Below, piece by piece: positions 61,677 to 64,000 of a stretch of DNA of 64,000 bases. Position 1 is the stretch's first letter. Every line of letters starts with the position of its first letter. This stretch comes from Sphingomonas leidyi (GTDB lineage Bacteria; Pseudomonadota; Alphaproteobacteria; Sphingomonadales; Sphingomonadaceae): assembly GCF_011761945.1 (NCBI RefSeq), contig NZ_JAASQV010000001.1, positions 1,984,001 through 2,048,000 of the forward strand. The letters run 5' to 3'. The notes under the pieces are model-generated. The model ran no database searches. It saw nothing but the letters and a program-made list of their open reading frames with translations, and was not told where the DNA came from. Position numbers and translations under genes: made by a program.

Positions 61677-61714
61677 AGAAAAAGCCCCGCCAAGTCGTTG
61701 GACTTGCGGGGTTT
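61677..61714 (-). terminator. Terminator belonging to a lost minus-strand tRNA
   Basis: On the minus strand a hairpin with stem GACTT/AAGTC (61701-61705 with 61692-61696) extended by GCGGGG/CCCCGC (61706-61711 with 61685-61690, one bulged base) is followed by CTTTTTCTT. This is a good rho-independent terminator for minus-strand transcription. It can also act on the plus strand after the 631-residue gene, though the T-run there is weaker. On the minus strand the only thing in front of it is the tRNA 3' fragment at 61726-61739. Confidence 0.75.
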
Positions 61715-61725
61715 GTGTGTGCGGT

Positions 61726-61739
61726 TGGTTGCGGGAGTA
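61726..61739 (-). other. 3'-terminal fragment of an initiator-type tRNA, possible attachment-site scar
   Basis: On the minus strand the 14 bases TACTCCCGCAACCA read like the end of a tRNA: last T-stem bases, acceptor strand TCCCGCA, discriminator A and encoded CCA. The A at the position opposite base 1 resembles initiator tRNAs. A normal terminator follows. The bases that should precede it (T-loop and body) are absent. This is the expected layout where an element integrated into a tRNA 3' end and the original end was left behind. The match is short, so chance is possible. Confidence 0.5.
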
Positions 61740-62259
61740 TGCAACCATCTTTACATGCGGGCCGGCACTCGCCTCCTCGGATCAGCCGATGTTATGGAAG
61801 TCGCCAGGAAGATAAGTGAGCTCCCACAAACGGGCTTGTTGTTCCACGCGGCTGCCTAGGCCTATCCAAGCAAGATCATGCCAACGGTCTTCATAACGGC
61901 TGGGCTGCGGCCTCCGACGTAGTCGGCTCAATGCCTGAAATTGGGCCGGCTTCGGACTGGCGGTTCTCGGACGATCGACATAGGAAAGCTGCCGTCCCCG
62001 GTCAGCCAAGGCGCACGGCCGCTATCGACCAGAGCTGGTCGTTCATCTCATCTCTGGTGAACGTCCGATCCTGACGGAAGCCGCCTATTGAGGCCGGTCA
62101 TACTGGCACTCACGTCACTTCAATAAAGCTAGTGAATGGCCTGACGCATTAGTCACTAAAGCAATAGCGGCGATCCTAGCAGTGGAATGATCGGCTAATT
62201 GGATACATCTGCATTCCTCCAGGCCGTTGCCGTTGCTATAGGATTCGCGGGGTAACTTC
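61740..62259. other. Gene-poor stretch of altered composition right of the tRNA fragment
   Basis: This 520-base region lacks a convincing gene. The GC content is visibly lower than to the left, especially from 62,100 onward. A minus-strand frame at 61782-62009 contains RLRRRPQPSRYEDRW, faintly like the RLK..RRVATRYD end of IS5-type transposases, but with a missing residue and no further similarity. It may be decayed insertion-sequence debris. Confidence 0.4.
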
Positions 62260-63117
62260 ATGGGGGATTTCAGATCGATGGCCGAGCGTGCGTTGGGCAA
62301 GACGCTCGATCTGATGGAGCGCACCGTTAGCTTGGAGTTTGGAGTACTTGGCGGGCGCGTCTTTGCCTACCATGCCCAAGGTGATAGCCCCGATCGCCAG
62401 ACCATCGAACTGAAGTGCGAGCAGAGTGGCAGCTTCCTGACCGGCTCCAGTGTCATTATCGGTGATGAGCATCACGAGCGCGTCAGCCTGTTTGCCGAGG
62501 ATGAGGAAGACGGGGATGAGAGCAAGCCGGTCGAAATGGAAGAAGGCTGGCAGCTAAACCAGATCACCACAATGCTGAATATCCATGAGGTTGACGCCGA
62601 CTGGATCGCCGAAAGCGCGGCCAAACATGACGGGAAATCACTCGTCGGTCGTTTCGAGTATTTTCCTCGCATCAACACCGACGATGGCGTCGTCAACGAC
62701 AAGCGCCCCAGTGTGTCCGCATGGATCGGCGTAGGCCCAGAGACATTCCGGCTCCTGCGTGAACGTATGCTCGATTTCAAGAAATGGGATTTTACCATCG
62801 CGATCGAAGTGCTGTTTCCCGACGGCACGGTAGAGGGCAGCTTTATGGGGCGCACCGTTCGATGGGATGGCGGCAAGCCGCTCAATGTGCAGAGCGCCCG
62901 CATCGTGTGGATAAAGGAGGATTGGTCCCCCGACTTCCATGCGAAGGAGCGCCTTGCACCGCGGCCGAAGGCGGGCGCGCCCTATGACCCGCCACGGGAA
63001 CACCTCGAACTGGTCAGCCGGATCGAGCGCCTTGAAAGCCAGATTCAGAAGTTGGCTACGCCCATGTGGGCCGCAGCCGTTCTGCTGCTCGTCCTTATAT
63101 TCTTGATGAAACGCTGA
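62260..63117 (+). CDS. Tail-anchored protein of unknown function
   Basis: The 285-residue protein is soluble until residue 265 and ends in one hydrophobic segment (MWAAAVLLLVLIFLMKR), a tail anchor. A predicted coiled-coil stretch ELVSRIERLESQIQKL precedes it. The body has two beta-rich parts around an acidic linker (SLFAEDEEDGDESKPVEMEEG). No domain is recognised. Codon use is less GC-biased than in the sugar operons, and there is only a weak Shine-Dalgarno site. A 38-codon ORF follows 12 bases later. It lies inside the suspected island. Confidence 0.65.
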   Translation: MGDFRSMAERALGKTLDLMERTVSLEFGVLGGRVFAYHAQGDSPDRQTIELKCEQSGSFLTGSSVIIGDEHHERVSLFAEDEEDGDESKPVEMEEGWQLNQITTMLNIHEVDADWIAESAAKHDGKSLVGRFEYFPRINTDDGVVNDKRPSVSAWIGVGPETFRLLRERMLDFKKWDFTIAIEVLFPDGTVEGSFMGRTVRWDGGKPLNVQSARIVWIKEDWSPDFHAKERLAPRPKAGAPYDPPREHLELVSRIERLESQIQKLATPMWAAAVLLLVLIFLMKR

Positions 63118-63129
63118 GGGGTCGTGACA

Positions 63130-63246
63130 ATGGATTGGGCCGTCGGACTTCTCATCGTCGGTGGCATCGGCTGGCTTATTTTTTCCGGCATAGGAACGCC
63201 GCGCCCATCGCAGAGATCGAACGGGTGTCCGCGACGATCACGATGA
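63130..63246 (+). CDS. Small membrane ORF, possibly frameshifted at a T6 run
   Basis: ATG 63130 opens MDWAVGLLIVGGIGWLIFSG, a single transmembrane helix, and the frame ends after 38 residues with a Pro/Arg-rich tail. A run of six T at about 63179-63184 lies just at the helix end. Shifting by one base there continues RHRNAAPIAEIERVSATIT and on to the TAG at 63308, giving about 60 residues that look more protein-like. It follows the tail-anchored gene by 12 bases and may be co-transcribed. Function is unknown. Confidence 0.4.
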   Translation: MDWAVGLLIVGGIGWLIFSGIGTPRPSQRSNGCPRRSR

Positions 63247-63402
63247 ACAAACGACGACTTTTGGCAATGACGACCGACCGGTCAAACGGCCGGAATGAGG
63301 GCGCTTAGCCGCCGACGGCGTCCTGCACGCGAGCCGAGTCTCTTCTAACCGTTGCGACTGCGTCGGCGAAGACTATCAGGCGTCGTGGCGCGCCGATTCA
63401 AG

Positions 63403-64000
63403 TTACGGCGCTGCTCGCTCGATCGCCGCTACGTCGCGCGACAGGAAGGGCATCGTCCGTTGCGCGATCCGCAATTCGTCGAGCGCCGCCTCGCGTCGAC
63501 CGAGCGCGAGCAGCGCGCGCGCCAGCGAATAGTGAAACTCGCCGATATCCGGATGTGCGGCGACCAGCCGCTCGGCCTCCTGCCGCGCCTCTCGGGCAAG
63601 GGCGGCATCGCCGACATGGCCCAGCACCAGATCGGCCTTGACCCGGACCAGCAGCGATTGGACGACCGGAAGCGCACCGCGTTCGGCCAGCAACCGTTCC
63701 AGGATCGACCGCGCGGCGATCAGGGCTTGCCGGTCGCCTCGCCGCCAAAGCCCGAAGGCGCGGGCGTAATCACTCCGGACGGCATCGGGTTGCACCGGCA
63801 TGCCCTCGTCGCCCAGTTGAAGCGACAAGGCGGTTATGACGGCATAGGCATTGCTGGCGAAATGGGTGAGCGAGCGATCGACGCTCGCAGGATCATAGCG
63901 ATAGGATTCAGCAAACAGAACCGCGCTCGACGGACCATCGAGCAGTTCGGTCGACAGGCGCAGATCATTGCCGTCGCGATCGAGCGCAAGCCTCGCCAGC
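63403..64000 (-). CDS. C-terminal part of a TPR-type (CadC/TolB-like regulator) protein, start outside window
   Basis: The frame runs off the right edge; 199 residues are visible. The N-terminal visible part (LARLALDRDGNDLRLSTELLDG, quoted as DGNDLRLSTELLDG, then AVLFAESYRYDPASV and ITALSLQLG) resembles the segment of winged-helix/TPR and cyclase-TPR proteins that reads 'RVSAQLID...LWAERY...I...AL'. The rest has TPR-like helix pairs (AERLVAAHPDIGEFHYSLARALLALGRREAALDEL, key part FHYSLARALLALGRREAAL). Complete domain content and function cannot be judged without the missing part. An internal ATG at 63828 is not the true start. Confidence 0.65.
   Translation of the reverse strand, partial: LARLALDRDGNDLRLSTELLDGPSSAVLFAESYRYDPASVDRSLTHFASNAYAVITALSLQLGDEGMPVQPDAVRSDYARAFGLWRRGDRQALIAARSILERLLAERGALPVVQSLLVRVKADLVLGHVGDAALAREARQEAERLVAAHPDIGEFHYSLARALLALGRREAALDELRIAQRTMPFLSRDVAAIERAAP

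Noticed and set aside
61782..62009. 75-codon minus-strand frame resembling the end of an IS5-type transposase
   Set aside because: Only a short RL..RR...RYE string agrees, with one residue missing and no inverted repeats found; listed only as possible debris.
1..64000. CRISPR arrays, complete tRNA or rRNA genes, intact insertion sequences
   Set aside because: No regularly spaced repeats, no cloverleaf beyond the 14-base tRNA tail, and no full transposase gene were seen on either strand.

Overview
The window looks like chromosome of a sphingomonad (Sphingomonas or a close relative). The DNA is GC-rich. It has two large TonB-dependent receptors of the type that sphingomonads and xanthomonads place next to glycoside hydrolases, twin-arginine periplasmic sugar enzymes, and a GlcNAc phosphotransferase system built from a fused EIIA-HPr-EI protein. 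Almost all genes belong to sugar-catabolic operons, and many neighbours overlap by the four bases ATGA or GTGA. Taxonomy is inferred from gene content only.

Region 1 (1-22 kb) looks like a plant-type N-glycan and GlcNAc module. Minus-strand genes encode a TonB-dependent receptor, a GH20 hexosaminidase, a GH2 beta-mannosidase, a GH3 enzyme (probably a beta-xylosidase) and a GH125 alpha-mannosidase cut by the left edge. Divergently, a GntR/HutC regulator is followed by SIS-type glucosamine-6-phosphate deaminase, nagA, an exported GH2 beta-galactosidase-like enzyme, the fused EIIA-HPr-EI and a GlcNAc EIIBC permease. An IclR regulator closes the region.

Region 2 (23-31 kb) is a complete non-phosphorylating L-fucose pathway: fuconate dehydratase, permease, mutarotase, aldose dehydrogenase, lactonase, 2-keto-3-deoxy-fuconate dehydrogenase and a diketo-acid hydrolase. 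A divergent L-lactate dehydrogenase would consume one of the two end products. Fucose, GlcNAc, mannose and xylose are all plant N-glycan sugars, so regions 1 and 2 plausibly work together.

Region 3 (31-34.9 kb) holds an EamA exporter with a divergent MocR-type regulator, a secreted DUF1579-like protein and a methyltransferase. Region 4 (35-43.8 kb) is a nine-gene operon for oxidising glycosides at C3 and cleaving the 3-keto product: MFS permease, three TIM-barrel proteins, a Gfo/Idh/MocA oxidoreductase, cytochrome c, a DUF1080 protein, a small dehydrogenase subunit and a GMC flavoprotein. Region 5 (43.9-49.8 kb) has an HTH-VOC fusion, a SnoaL-like and a VOC protein, a broken membrane gene, and a LysR-azoR-DoxX-pirin-CBS group.

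Region 6 (49.8-61.6 kb) looks like a uronic-acid polysaccharide locus: TonB receptor, a GH105 unsaturated-uronyl hydrolase, a GPH-type transporter, a ROK kinase, two FadR-type GntR regulators, and two distantly related exported proteins with no family I recognise. Three sites share a GTCATCATA core in front of these genes. GH105 implies a lyase, and none of a known family is visible, so the two unrecognised proteins are the best candidates for undescribed polysaccharide-cleaving enzymes.

Region 7 (61.6-64 kb) changes character. A terminator next to the last 14 bases of an initiator-type tRNA, with no tRNA body, suggests an integration scar. To its right lie a gene-poor stretch, a tail-anchored protein of unknown function, a small possibly frameshifted membrane ORF, and the C-terminal end of a TPR-type protein cut by the right edge.
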